Part shown: positions 51,376-61,906 of the stretch, piece after piece
Numbering within the stretch: position 1 is the first letter of the stretch
Layout: each line of letters opens with the position of its first letter
NCBI RefSeq assembly: GCF_003573695.1
Contig: NC_039360.1
Location: forward strand, 122,474,336 to 122,538,335
Reading direction: 5' to 3'
From: Papaver somniferum
Lineage: Eukaryota; Streptophyta; Magnoliopsida; Ranunculales; Papaveraceae
Length of the DNA stretch: 64,000 bases
Made by a program: the position numbers and the translations under genes
The notes under the pieces: model-generated
Seen by the model: only the letters and a program-made list of their open reading frames with translations
What the model was told of the DNA's origin: nothing
The model's database searches: none

Positions 51376-51642
51376 TCAACTAATCCTTACTTGGTATAAA
51401 TTGTAATATTTATGTATATAATAAATTAAAAACCAAGTTAAATATGCAAATTACTTTGTTAACACATTTTAATGACGTTATTAACCTATTTAAATTCCAA
51501 TCCAACAAAACTTTTATTTTTTTGATAACTTGACTATAAAACATAAAAACTAAAAACCTCTGACCATTATAGGGTAAGAGACACCCTGAACGTCATCTAC
51601 AAGAAAATTAACAATGTCTTCTGGCGGCGCCCTAAACCAGAC
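51376..51642. other. Unassigned AT-rich spacer
   Basis: No gene or repeat is recognised between the MITE and the Copia-type LTR. Confidence 0.4.
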
Positions 51643-53998
51643 TGAAAAGACGAGGGTGCCCAAATATACCTAAATCTAAAACTTTTCCACATATAAGTCC
51701 TTTCTCCGAAAGTGATTGTATATGGACTGAGTCGAGACAATACAACTAATCGATTCACACTTCGTGTTATCGTCTGTGGATACGAGATCGAGACAATACG
51801 ACAACAAGATAACTTATGTGATTGACTACGGATACAAGATCGAGACAATACAACAACGAAGTATGATTACTTGATAAAGGGTTCAGACTTAACCAAACAC
51901 AATAGGATTGTTATCAAGTAAATAAGAATTAACGTTTGTGTATTTTACTTCTAATTATAATAAAAAAATTATACTTACGGAAATATAAAAGTAAAAGACA
52001 CAAAAAGATTTTGTTAATGAGGAAACCACAAATGCAGAAAAACCCTGGGACTTTGTCCAGAATTAAATACTCTCAGGATTAAGCCGCTATACAAAATCTA
52101 AAACAACTTCGTATAGTTGAGACCAAGAAACTAAACCTATAGTTCACCTAGTTCCGTCTGTATCCCTGCGCCTCCAACTTGTAATAAGTCACGCACTTGG
52201 AACAATTCCTTTGATTCGTATTCCAAATAATAAAGGAACACCAAATCTGTTCGGTAACAACTCTTTTCAAACAAGTGATATGAGTTTGAAAAAAGGCTCT
52301 TCTGTTTATCCCAATAAACTCCTTTGTCAGGTTCTTAGATCTATCTCAATACAACTACCAAAGTAATTGTCTAGATTTTACAATCAATACTTCTTAGTTA
52401 CAAAGACAATATATTGATGCCAATCTACTCAATTAATCAATCAAGGTTATCACAAAGATAAACCGATTATAGTTGGATCCCCAGCCGACCAATTCTTGTG
52501 CACACCAAAGATTATGAACTCAAATAATCGATCTTATTTGTCTTCAAATCTTCTTAGATCTTCAATAAACACCTGCATACAATCAACTTGAATCTCTTGT
52601 GATCAATCACACACAGAACGGAGTTTGTTAACAATGGATTATCACAAGACGTCTTTATATCTACAAACAATCTAAAGATCCCGTCGAAATTTCGATCTAG
52701 TTTGAGTGAATCTTATATCAGAAGACTAGGTGCAATCAAAGTTCAACCACCGTTAGTCAATCAAATCAATCGAAAACTAATAATAAACTACAATTATCTA
52801 GTTTCCCACCAACGGTACTCGTAGAGCTTCCCAATCCCAAAGAAGTCTTTAAAACGAGCAGCGGTAAGAGATTTCGCCTAATTAGGGTACTTTCTTCTCC
52901 GAATAGACGGCTCCACCAGTAACAACACAACTAGGTAGTTTTGCTGGCTCTGAGGATTAGTTTGCTCGAAATGCAAACTTCAATATTTATAGACCAAGGA
53001 AGTTTGGACACCAAGGAATTTCCAAAATCGAAAATATTCTCAAGATATGCAATATATTTCCAAATTCGGTTTTCATAATTCCTGGAAATGCTCTATCCAA
53101 ATATTGACCGAAATCTCCGTAGAAAATCTCCAATTAGTAAAATGCGCATTACCAATTTTTATTTTCTAAAGATATGCATTTTAATTGCTGGAAATTAAAA
53201 GCATATAAAACTAAAAACCTTAATTAAAAGATTCTCAATTTATTTCGATCCGCGATTCTCTTTTAGTTATTAAGGAATGTCTTTGAACAATAAAAGGTAA
53301 GAGTTACTGCACATGTTCAAAATATGTCGACATATTTACTTTGTAAATCCTTTTTCATATTTACAATCTTGGAAGCGATTTGCCACACTTCCAAACGAGT
53401 TTAGAATTGGTTCATCTGATTTCCAAGAACTATGTGATTGATCAAATACATTCAATCAACATTCATGGGTTTAACGGTTCTACCAAAATAAGTTTCGGTT
53501 CTACCTCCATGTGGGTACTAGGATCGGTCACACTAGTTACCAAAAGTTGGTTGACTAGGTACTAGGATCGGTTACCACATATATATGGTATAAACTTGTA
53601 TTCGGTTGCACAAGTTATATGATCGGTCACACCAATTACTAAAACTTGTTAACCTACTACAAGGATCGATTAAACATCTTGTGATTAGTCCCAACCAAGT
53701 TCTAGGATCGGTCACCCAATGATTTGGAATGGTCACACCAATTACAATTATCGATCATACCATCTCAGGTGATTACTTAAGATCCGTTTCACTAATAAAA
53801 GTCATACCAATACAAAAGTCAGGCATTGTGAATAGTTTTACCAAGATACATAAACAAGTTATGAGCGGTTATAATAAACACACATATTGGTAATCCAAAG
53901 ATTTGCAATGAATAACAATACCAATAAGCCTAGCGATTTCCCTTTCGATTCATAAAACAAGTTTATGAATTTTACTTCCTTTAAACAAATGTAAAACA
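51643..53998 (-). mobile_element. Divergent Copia-type LTR, possibly solo
   Basis: The block begins TGAAAAGACGAGGGTGCCC, parallel to the TGAAAAAGCGGGGGTC start of the Copia LTRs elsewhere. It shares the order of landmarks GTTAATGAGGAAACCACAAATG, AAAAACCCTGGGACTTTGTCC and TTAAGCCGCTA. It ends near GTAAAACA at 53998, giving about 2.36 kb, close to the 2.42-kb family length. No matching 5-bp duplication flanks these ends (CAGAC against TTGTT), so one end may be wrong or the copy rearranged. At 53515-53760 it holds degenerate repeats of a GGATCGGTCACACCAATTAC-like unit. Confidence 0.6.
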
Positions 53999-54800
53999 TT
54001 GTTTCCTAAGACGAAATATTCACCCATACCCATACATAATCACAATAGCATTCATACGATTATGTCGATATCTTATTGTTTGAGGGTGAAAATGGTTTCT
54101 GCTGATTTTGGTAATTTTGGGTGTGTGGGTGAGAAACGAGTCTATACCCTAAACAATATACTGCAAGGGAGTACTTTAAATTCGAGAGATCAATCTGTAA
54201 AAATCCGGCCTAAACTAAGAAATGGTCGTTCCAGACTTGCTTCGGTCACAAAGTGAAGGAGAAGGGTTGGTTTTGGAGAGGGAAGCGAAGAGAGTGTTGA
54301 TACCGGAATAGTTGATTCTGGAAGAGCAGTTGTTTCCCGACTTGTACCATAAAGTTGGAAGCTAATAGATGGAAAGCTAGCAAATATTTTCTGAGTGTTG
54401 TATTCTCCTGACCTGAACTTGTTGTTCGGTAGAAATAGGTAATGCCTATTTATACAAGTCGAAGTGAAACGTACCCTGGTCTCATTAAGAAACGGAAAAC
54501 GGGTGAGTCAATGGGAGGAGGTGGTAACCGATAACGCCTGGAATTGATGTTCCATAAAAGAAAGAGTTTCACCATTATTCTTTGTATTTATGATACTTTG
54601 TTATAACGGGCGTAGTGTACGCCGCACGCTGTAAACCGTCAAACCAATACCCAATGAGCATCCCCCAGTTTATGACATGCGTTGATGTCTCGAGTGTTTT
54701 CATGGGAAACATGTAGCACGTTGTTGTTGTCTGGCAAGTTGAGCTTGGGAGACTTGTCGGCTCGGTGGTGACCTTCGACGGTCGATATTTTGCATCTTAA
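53999..54800 (-). mobile_element. LTR-like fragment
   Basis: On the minus strand a TATAAATAGG word at about 54447-54456 lies downstream of a region with the 214-bp repeats and upstream of a leader-like stretch. That is the arrangement of an LTR with a repeat-rich U3. No coding frame is credible. The fragment is cut on the right by the gag-only element at 55501. Family is not assigned. Confidence 0.4.
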
Positions 54801-54809
54801 GAGAAATGT

Positions 54810-55500
54810 AGCCGTTGATTATTGCAGACCTTCGTTTTGGTAGCCGCATAGGGAAGGCCGGTATGGCGTGGCGCGGCGAGGTGGTTGGTATGCCATTGGA
54901 ACATGTGGCATGGCATGCCTTGGCGAGGTTTGGCGTGGCCAAAATCAGGGTTTGGGGCCAAAGGTTATCATGCGTTGTTTGGCAACCTTGGATGGCTAGG
55001 ATACGCATCTAGGATGGAAGGGTGGCCGTTGATCGTCGCATGCCTTTGTTTTGGTAGCCGCATAGGGAAGGACGACATGGTATGGCGCGGCAAGGTGGTT
55101 GGCATTCCATTGGCAAATGTGGCATGGCATGCCTTGGCGCGGTTTGGCGTGGCCAAAACTAGGATTTTGGGCCGAAGGTTACCATGTGTTGTTTGGCGAC
55201 CTTGGACGGCTAAGATTTGCATCTAGGATTGAAGGGTGGTCGTTGATTGTCGCACGCCTTCGTTTTGGTAGCCGCATAGGGAAGGCCGGCATGGTATGGC
55301 GTGGCAAGGTGGTTGGCATGCCATTGGCACATGTGGCATGGCATGCCTTGGCGCGGTTTGGCGTGGCCAAAACTAGGGTTTTGGGCCAAAGGTTATCATG
55401 CGTTGTTTGGCGGCCTTGGTCGGCTAGGATTTGCATCTAGGATTGAAGGGTGGTCGTTGATCGTCGCACGCCTTCGTTTTGGTAGCCGCATAGGGAAGGC
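54810..55500. repeat. 214-bp tandem repeat, about 3.2 copies
   Basis: Units begin near 54813, 55026, 55240 and 55454, marked by TTGGTAGCCGCATAGGGAAG shortly after each start, so the period is 213-214 bases. Each unit contains the near-palindromic CATGTGGCATGGCATGCC. The last unit is broken at 55500 by the gag-only LTR element. The long open frames here arise from the repeat and change frame every unit because 214 is not a multiple of three. Confidence 0.88.
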
Positions 55501-57976
55501 TGGTGGGCCCGGGAAAGCGTATAAAATTGAAGTGAAATGAAAACGGGCCTACAGTAATACCGCAAGTGCACGGTCGTCAGATGTAGCTCGTGCAAGTACG
55601 GGTCGATCCACAGAGACTGGGTGTGTTTGGGAGTTTCTAGCTATTTGGGCTCTAAATTTGCTATTGGGCTTCGAATGTCAATGGGCTTTGAGTACCCTTG
55701 ACAGTGAACTGGGCCTTTGACCTTAACCTGAACTGTGGTTGGGCCTTGAACCTGGGCTTTTATTAAGTCCACAGTGGGCTTTTGTTATGAATCTGGGCTT
55801 CAGCAGTAGCAGAAGCAGTGCACAGCAGCCGCAGAAGGGTAATGCAGCAGATGCTCAGCAGGGAAAGGGAGAGCAGCAGCAGTGCAAAGGGCAAGTGCAC
55901 AGCAGCAGGGGGAGACAAGGCAGCAGAGCACTAGGGGAGAACAAGGCAGTAGCAAGTAGTAAAAGCAGTGAATGCAGTAACAAGAACAGGAGAAACAAAA
56001 GAGAAGCAAGAGCAAATAGTGGCAGTGAAGCAAAGGTAACAGTGGCAGTTAACAGGAAACAAAGCCAAATAAACCAAGGCTGTTAGCCAAGGGCAGGGAG
56101 GAGAAGAAGTAACAAAGCAAAGCCAAGGCATTTATCTAGAGTGGGAAGAGAACCAGCTTGCTCACAGTCACTAGTGAGCACTAGTTTCTCCCCACTGCTC
56201 AATCAACTCAATGCTCCAAAGGCTTTAGCCTAACATTCACACAAAAAAGTAAACTAATCCTAACATTTGAGAAGCTAACAGTTGACAAAACAAGAGAGCC
56301 TAGGCATACAACTAGAGTGGGAAGAGAACTAGTTTGCTCACAGTCACTAGTGAGCACTAGTTTCTCCCCACTGCTCAATCAATCCAATGCTTCAAAGGCT
56401 TTAGCCTAACATTCACACAAAACAGTAAACATCACAGAGATAACATAGTAACATACACAAATCAGGAGCATTTACAGTGAAATTAAACAGTGCAACATTC
56501 TAATTAAACTATCCTAACATAGATTAAACAATGAAACATTAACAAAATTTACAAAATAAAATTAACAGTAACACAGACAATTAACAGCAAACACTAAGAA
56601 TAAAATTGAAAATTGAAATTAACTGAATTTGAAATTAAAACTAACCTAAACATGGAATTAAACAATAAAGTATGGAATTGAAATTTGGACAATGGCAGCA
56701 AATGAAGAACCCTAAAAATTAACAGTGAAATTAAATTAACCTTGAGAATTAAATTAACCCAATTAGGGGGTATCTCGGCTAACCAAGAACACGTTTTAAC
56801 ATCCTACATCAGTTCCTATTTATAGTTTACAACCAAAACCCTAAATTACAAACCCTAATTTGAAAATCCCTAAATTTTTGAATTGAAAATTACCCACTGA
56901 TTTTGATCTGAATTTGTCTCTGACCCAGGTTTTCTTCTTGTCTTCTGCTTCCTCTCCTGCGCTTCTTGTCGTCTCTGAAATACTAGCTCGAGATGTTTTA
57001 CAAATCCCACACCCTAGGGTTCAGAGAAAGAGGTGCGAGTTTTGTAAAATGTCTAGGCTAGTAGAGGGATGGGTTTTGGGGGAAGGACGGAGCTGATGGA
57101 GGTGGTGGCAGTGATAGAAATGGTTGCGGCAGAGGAGACAGAGGAGGAGGTGGTGTTGCAGACGAGAAGGGAGTTTTGCAGAGAATTTGGGAAGAAGAGA
57201 GGAAGAACCCGATGGAGAAGAAGGGTCTGTTTGGTTGGGTAATAGGGTTCGGTGACTAGGGTGTGAAGGAGGTTCAGCGGAGTTTGATGAACAACGAGTG
57301 GAAGGCGTTGGATGATCCCATATAGATTTAATCGAACGGCTACGATGGAGAGGTATGTGGCGACCGTTGGATTATGAGATACAACAAAATTAACGACACC
57401 AGATGGAGTTAGGTGTTGTAGTGTTAAGCGGAAGTATCGAGGTTTGATGCGCAGGAAAAGAAGCGACCGTAGGATCTAAATGTGATCTAATCTGAAGGCT
57501 TGGAATTAGGTACTATGGTGTTTTGCAGGGACTTCAGATTTTGATGAACGATGAAGAAGCGACCATTGGATGATGAGATGGATCCGATCTAACGGCTGAT
57601 AATGGAGGCAGGTTTGGATATAGAAAATGGGTTTGGGTAAGGGTTTTGGGCCTTGGGTATGCCAAGCCCATATCTTCTTTAAGGACAATTCTTCTTCTTC
57701 AAGCCCACTTCTAGCCTTTTGGACGTGTGCACAACATTCTTCGCGGCTTCCTTGTGTAATTCCTCCCGGCTTTTCACTACTTTTCTGCTCTTTTCCGCTC
57801 TGCTATTCATCCAAACTTTATTTATTACCTAAAAATGCAAAATTAAGTAAGAAAAATATTTATTCTTGAAAACAATGAAAATACAGAATATGGGATAAAA
57901 TGTAGAATTAATGCACAAAATATGAGTTAAATGCCAAGAGAAATATATAGAAATATGCACTTTTTAGCACTCATCA
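55501..57976 (-). repeat. Gag-only element 3' LTR
   Basis: This 2476-bp LTR contains a duplicated ~115-bp block (from about 56137 and again from 56313) with the near-palindrome CACTAGTGAGCACTAGT. It has many GCAGCAG and short AAC/ATTAAACA repeats. On the minus strand a TATAAATAGG word near 56815-56824 may be its promoter. Frames such as 55739-56086 are low-complexity. Confidence 0.92.
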
Positions 57977-59285
57977 AATACCCCCAAACCTGAATTTTAC
58001 TTGTCCTCAAGTAAAACAAAACTAAGGAAATCCTACCTATACCACTGTCGCTGGTCTCTCGAATGCATTTAGCGTATGCACTAAGCCTTTTAAACCACTA
58101 AGTGTCCCTAGTGGACGAGTTAAGTCTCGTGAAGGTTTGCTTAGAACGTACCTACAAAGTTCTAGGTCAAAATATAAGCTCAGATTCCATCAAATGTGAC
58201 ATGTGCAAGTCAGTTAAGCTCACAGCAAAATGGAGATGTCAATCTAGCTATCGAAGGCACAATCCTAGCACTGATAACAAATAAGGACATGTGATAAGAG
58301 TGTAAAGTGTATCTACACATGTGTAAAGAAAGATCAGATGTTATGACTACTAATCACCAAGAGATAGTTTCTCAGGCTAAGAACCAAGGTCGAAATCTAG
58401 CTAGCTGTCCGGACTTTACGAGAATTGTGAATGAGTTGGAGGTATTTCACAATTACTCGCGTTGTACATCAATGGCATACACCCTCCTTGCTTATTACAA
58501 TGAAACAACAAAATGACTATTTACATGACTCTTATTTACATTGACTACTCTCTTTTATTTTTGGAACAAGAGAGGATGGAATTGATAAATACTTGATTTT
58601 TTTTTTTTTGATATTTTGATTTTTTTCTGAATATATACATCGTTTTTTTTTTTTTTTTTTTTTTTTTGATAAAGGAAACACTTTTGATACATATACAAAA
58701 GGAAACAAAAGATTACATGACACTTTGCAAGAGGTAGCCCTTTTTGATGCACCCAGTTAAATTCGATGGTTGTCTTTCTTAATGTAACCTCCACCTTCTA
58801 TCCCAACCAACCAAAGAACAAGCTAGTCAAGTTTCGTTCAGTATTCTAAAGTGATTGGCAATCGTGACTTCCTATCAAACACCTTGAAGATCGAGGCTAT
58901 ACATGTATTGGTAGATCGTGCGCGTGCAAATTTCTTATCACTATGTGAATTGTGCTAGAATCAACATTTCAAGGTAAATGAGCTCCATTTTTATGATTTT
59001 TTTCAATTTTTAATTTTTTATTTTGATTTTTCAATTTTTTTGGAATTTTTCAATTTTTTTCAAAAAGATGGAGTTTTGTTTTCAATTATGGCATATTATC
59101 AAAGTATCTACTTTTCACCCCCAAACCTAAACTAAACATTGTCCTCAATGTTTCAAAATATGAACAAAATTATAATACAACATATGAAGAGGATCATGTT
59201 GAGTAGAGAAAAAGGAAAGAGAATACCCGATTTCGGCGAAAGCAATATTAGAACTCCGTTATTCAAGGCAAGAATCCAACATATG
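57977..59285 (-). other. Gag-only element 3' internal region
   Basis: No coding frame is credible. Moving away from the 3' LTR it holds the polypurine tract (57977-57990), the hairpin ACGAG-TTAAGT-CTCGT at 58115-58130, T-runs at about 58599-58668, and a hairpin AAACATTG-TCCT-CAATGTTT at 59134-59153. An internal CCCCCAAACCT purine-tract complement lies next to that hairpin at 59118-59128. The same order of signals occurs in the two other Gypsy-type elements. Confidence 0.65.
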
Positions 59286-61010
59286 TCAGCCGAGATCATA
59301 TTGGATTAGCAAAATATATACAAAAGGAACAAAAGGATTTTTAAAATTTTTATCTACTGGATTATATACAAAAAATTTACCATACACTAACAATCTAAAG
59401 AGTTGAGGATCAACCCAAAAGACAAAGTGTAGAGGTTTCAACAGCTTCACACAATAATAATATGATAGGCATGCAAGTGAAGCTGTGAAACAAAATGAGC
59501 TACCCCCAAACCTGGATTTTTCAACGGATAAAATTTTGGAAACAAAATCTCGCAGTTTTGGGGGTTCATCATGCACAAGGTCTAATTCGAAATGAACTGT
59601 GCTAGGGACGGGCAAACATGCTAATTCCAACTGTGGTTCCTCAAATGTATTATACTTAGAAGCAAAATAGTCCAAGAGGACTTGGGAAGCATACAGTTCC
59701 AATCCTAGATTAGGGACTCTCAGAAAAGTCGGTTTGACAATATGGGTACAAACCAAATCTAGGTTGGGTGGAAGGCCATCAGATTGTGACTTATGTAGGA
59801 CGATAGGCACATCATTATTAATCACATCAACATCTCCTAAGTCTTCTACACGTGTCACAACATGCTCACAATCATCAAACAAATTGGCAAGATCACAATC
59901 AGAGTCATTAACATCATCAACAAATTTATTCTCATGCATCGGCAAATCAGGAGAAATATCACAATGTGACCTAGGTAGAGAATCAGACACATCAAATATA
60001 TTTTCATGCATATTAGTGTCTACAGAAGATTCAACTATCCCTATGTCATGCTCATCTTCACAGAATAATTGTACGAATCCCATGTCAATATCAAAATCAT
60101 ATGAATTACAATGGGTATTAGAAAGAACAACATGCATGAAGGTCGAGGGCGAGAAGCCATATGTATTTGAACCCAAAGGTTCCATAACATTTTCAGTATA
60201 GACATGTTCTTCTAACATAACATCATAGTCATCATCATCATCATGATAGGGATTTTGCAATCTAGGATAATTTTCAATCATAAGGTCGGAGCTATTACAA
60301 GAATAAAACTCTAATTCATGGGGGTGACTCATATCATGTGGTGTTGTTCTTGTTTCCCTAACGGATTCCCATTGATGGGTTTTCTCTGCAATCTCGGCTA
60401 AAAAATTCCATGCATCATCCACAGATTTATCAATAAACTCACCATTACACATTGAATCAACCATGGTTTGAGATTTAAAGTCTAGTCCCTCATAGAGGAT
60501 GACGACAAGTCTCCACTTCTCAAATCCATGGTGCGGACATTCACTCAACAATTCATTAAAACGTTCAAAATAGTGAAAAACAGTTTCCTCATCCAACTGG
60601 ACAAAACAATTGATATTTTGACGAATAGCGATGGTCCTATGATGTGGAAAAAATCTTTGGAAAAATTGATTAGTGAGTTGTTCCCAAGTGGTGATTGATT
60701 GTGGTCTCAAACCGTAAAACCATGTTTTGGCCCTTTCCTTTAGAGAAAATGTAAACAAACGCAATTTCAGAGAGTCTTCGGACATATGATCAGGTTGCAT
60801 AGTCCGACAAATTTGTTCAAACTCTCTTACATGAGTATAGGGGTTCTCAGAATCGAACCCTCGAAATATAGGAAGTATTTGTATCATGCTTGCATTTATT
60901 TTAAAAGGGGTATTGGTTTGAGGTAATACAATACATGATGATGGAATTTTTATTGTGGGATACATGTATTCATGGAGAGCATTAGGTTGGCCCATTTTGA
61001 AAAGACACAA
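59286..61010 (-). CDS. Stand-alone Gag-like protein with acidic middle and DPQLFRLLVYG tail
   Basis: This uninterrupted 574-codon frame has a Retrotrans_gag-type core at about residues 60-235 (ERAKTWFYGLRPQSITTWEQ, FERFNELLSECPHHGFEKWR), close in layout to the inner element's Gag. A long acidic Asp/Glu-rich middle with no known motif covers about 255-430. The tail (about 440-544) carries a GL-x-ASxxLLxxF block, SVEK-x3-GG (495-503), a hydrophobic YxxxxCVKL stretch, and DPQLFRLLVYG (534-544). The tail is shared with the middle nested element. There is no zinc knuckle, protease or polymerase, so the particle would have to be filled by enzymes from another element. The first ATG is taken; TGGCGCC primer sites lie ~0.8 kb upstream. 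The open frame in such a young element suggests it is still under selection or was until recently. Confidence 0.82.
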   Translation of the reverse strand: MCLFKMGQPNALHEYMYPTIKIPSSCIVLPQTNTPFKINASMIQILPIFRGFDSENPYTHVREFEQICRTMQPDHMSEDSLKLRLFTFSLKERAKTWFYGLRPQSITTWEQLTNQFFQRFFPHHRTIAIRQNINCFVQLDEETVFHYFERFNELLSECPHHGFEKWRLVVILYEGLDFKSQTMVDSMCNGEFIDKSVDDAWNFLAEIAEKTHQWESVRETRTTPHDMSHPHELEFYSCNSSDLMIENYPRLQNPYHDDDDDYDVMLEEHVYTENVMEPLGSNTYGFSPSTFMHVVLSNTHCNSYDFDIDMGFVQLFCEDEHDIGIVESSVDTNMHENIFDVSDSLPRSHCDISPDLPMHENKFVDDVNDSDCDLANLFDDCEHVVTRVEDLGDVDVINNDVPIVLHKSQSDGLPPNLDLVCTHIVKPTFLRVPNLGLELYASQVLLDYFASKYNTFEEPQLELACLPVPSTVHFELDLVHDEPPKLRDFVSKILSVEKSRFGGSSFCFTASLACLSYYYCVKLLKPLHFVFWVDPQLFRLLVYGKFFVYNPVDKNFKNPFVPFVYILLIQYDLG

Positions 61011-61199
61011 AGCCCACTATTTGGTTTTTAATGGGTTTGGATTTTTGGGAAAATTTTGGTTTTTAGGGAAACATTTGGAAAACTTTGGTTTTTATGGGAG
61101 AAAAACATTTGGTTTTTAATGGGATAAGGAGAAAGAAGAAAAATTTGGTTGTTAATGTGGGAGCAAAATAAAATTTGGTTTTAGAATTTGGGAGCAAGT

Positions 61200-61234
<35 letters not shown>

Positions 61235-61906
61235 GAAAATAAAATTTGGTTTTTTGAATGGGAGCAAGCCCACTGTTGGTTTTGTGTTTGCTTTGGCTCA
61301 GCTGGTTTGAAAACGTTTGGTGAAACTGAGTCCAAAATCTCGGCCTAGAATTTGGGTACTCGGCCCACTAACGAGTTAACCTAGCGTGATCGGTTACAAG
61401 CTCAGCTGGGTTTAAAAACCCAGAATACAAAATACAAGTCCAAATTAAACAAGCTCACAAAAATTAAAAACAAGCCCACAAATTAAACAAACAAGCCCAC
61501 AGAAATTAATTACAAACCCAACAGAAAATAAAAAGCCCAAAAATTGGCTTTAATATTACAAGCCCACAATTAAAAATTGGAAGCCCACAATTCGGGTTCT
61601 CTTAAATGGGTTACCTTTTAAGCACAGCCCAGCTGCTCTGATATTGTTGCAAAAACCCAGTTGGGCTTTGGTTCTTTTCCTTGGTGGCGTCCCAGCAGAG
61701 GAAAAACTGGTTCAGAACAGCAGGTCCAACAGCAAATGAAGTGAAGCAGATGCAGATGCAAGTGCGATGAAGTGAAATGCAAAATAGCCAAGAAAACTAC
61801 AAGAAAAACACAGCACCAATCCCCGGCAGCGGCGCCAAAAACTTGGTAGGCCTCAAAGATATTATATTTAAATGCAAAATGGTCCCCGACAGCGGCGCCA
61901 AAAACT
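61011..61906 (-). other. Gag-only element leader with two primer-binding sites
   Basis: On the minus strand, TGGCGCCGCTGTCGGGG at 61884-61900 lies six bases inside the 5' LTR and is the expected primer site. A second site, TGGCGCCGCTGCCGGGG, lies at 61821-61837 and is followed, like the first, by an AAAACTTGGTxGGCC block. So a ~63-bp stretch of LTR end plus primer site is duplicated. The rest of the leader is rich in AAGCCCACA/AATTAAACAA words and a T/A run at about 61202-61235. Confidence 0.75.

Noticed and set aside
54885..55540. Three 79-113-codon plus-strand frames with Trp/Gly-rich similar products
   Set aside because: They are read-through of a 214-bp tandem repeat. The period is not a multiple of three, so the frame shifts in every unit.
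55739..56086. Gln/Ser/Ala-rich frame in the gag-only element's LTR
   Set aside because: It is derived from GCAGCAG repeats, lies in an LTR and is duplicated in the other LTR. Open frames also occur on the opposite strand.
59734..60201. 155-codon plus-strand frame
   Set aside because: It is antisense to the acidic middle of the 574-codon Gag-like protein; the Asp-rich codons create an open complement.
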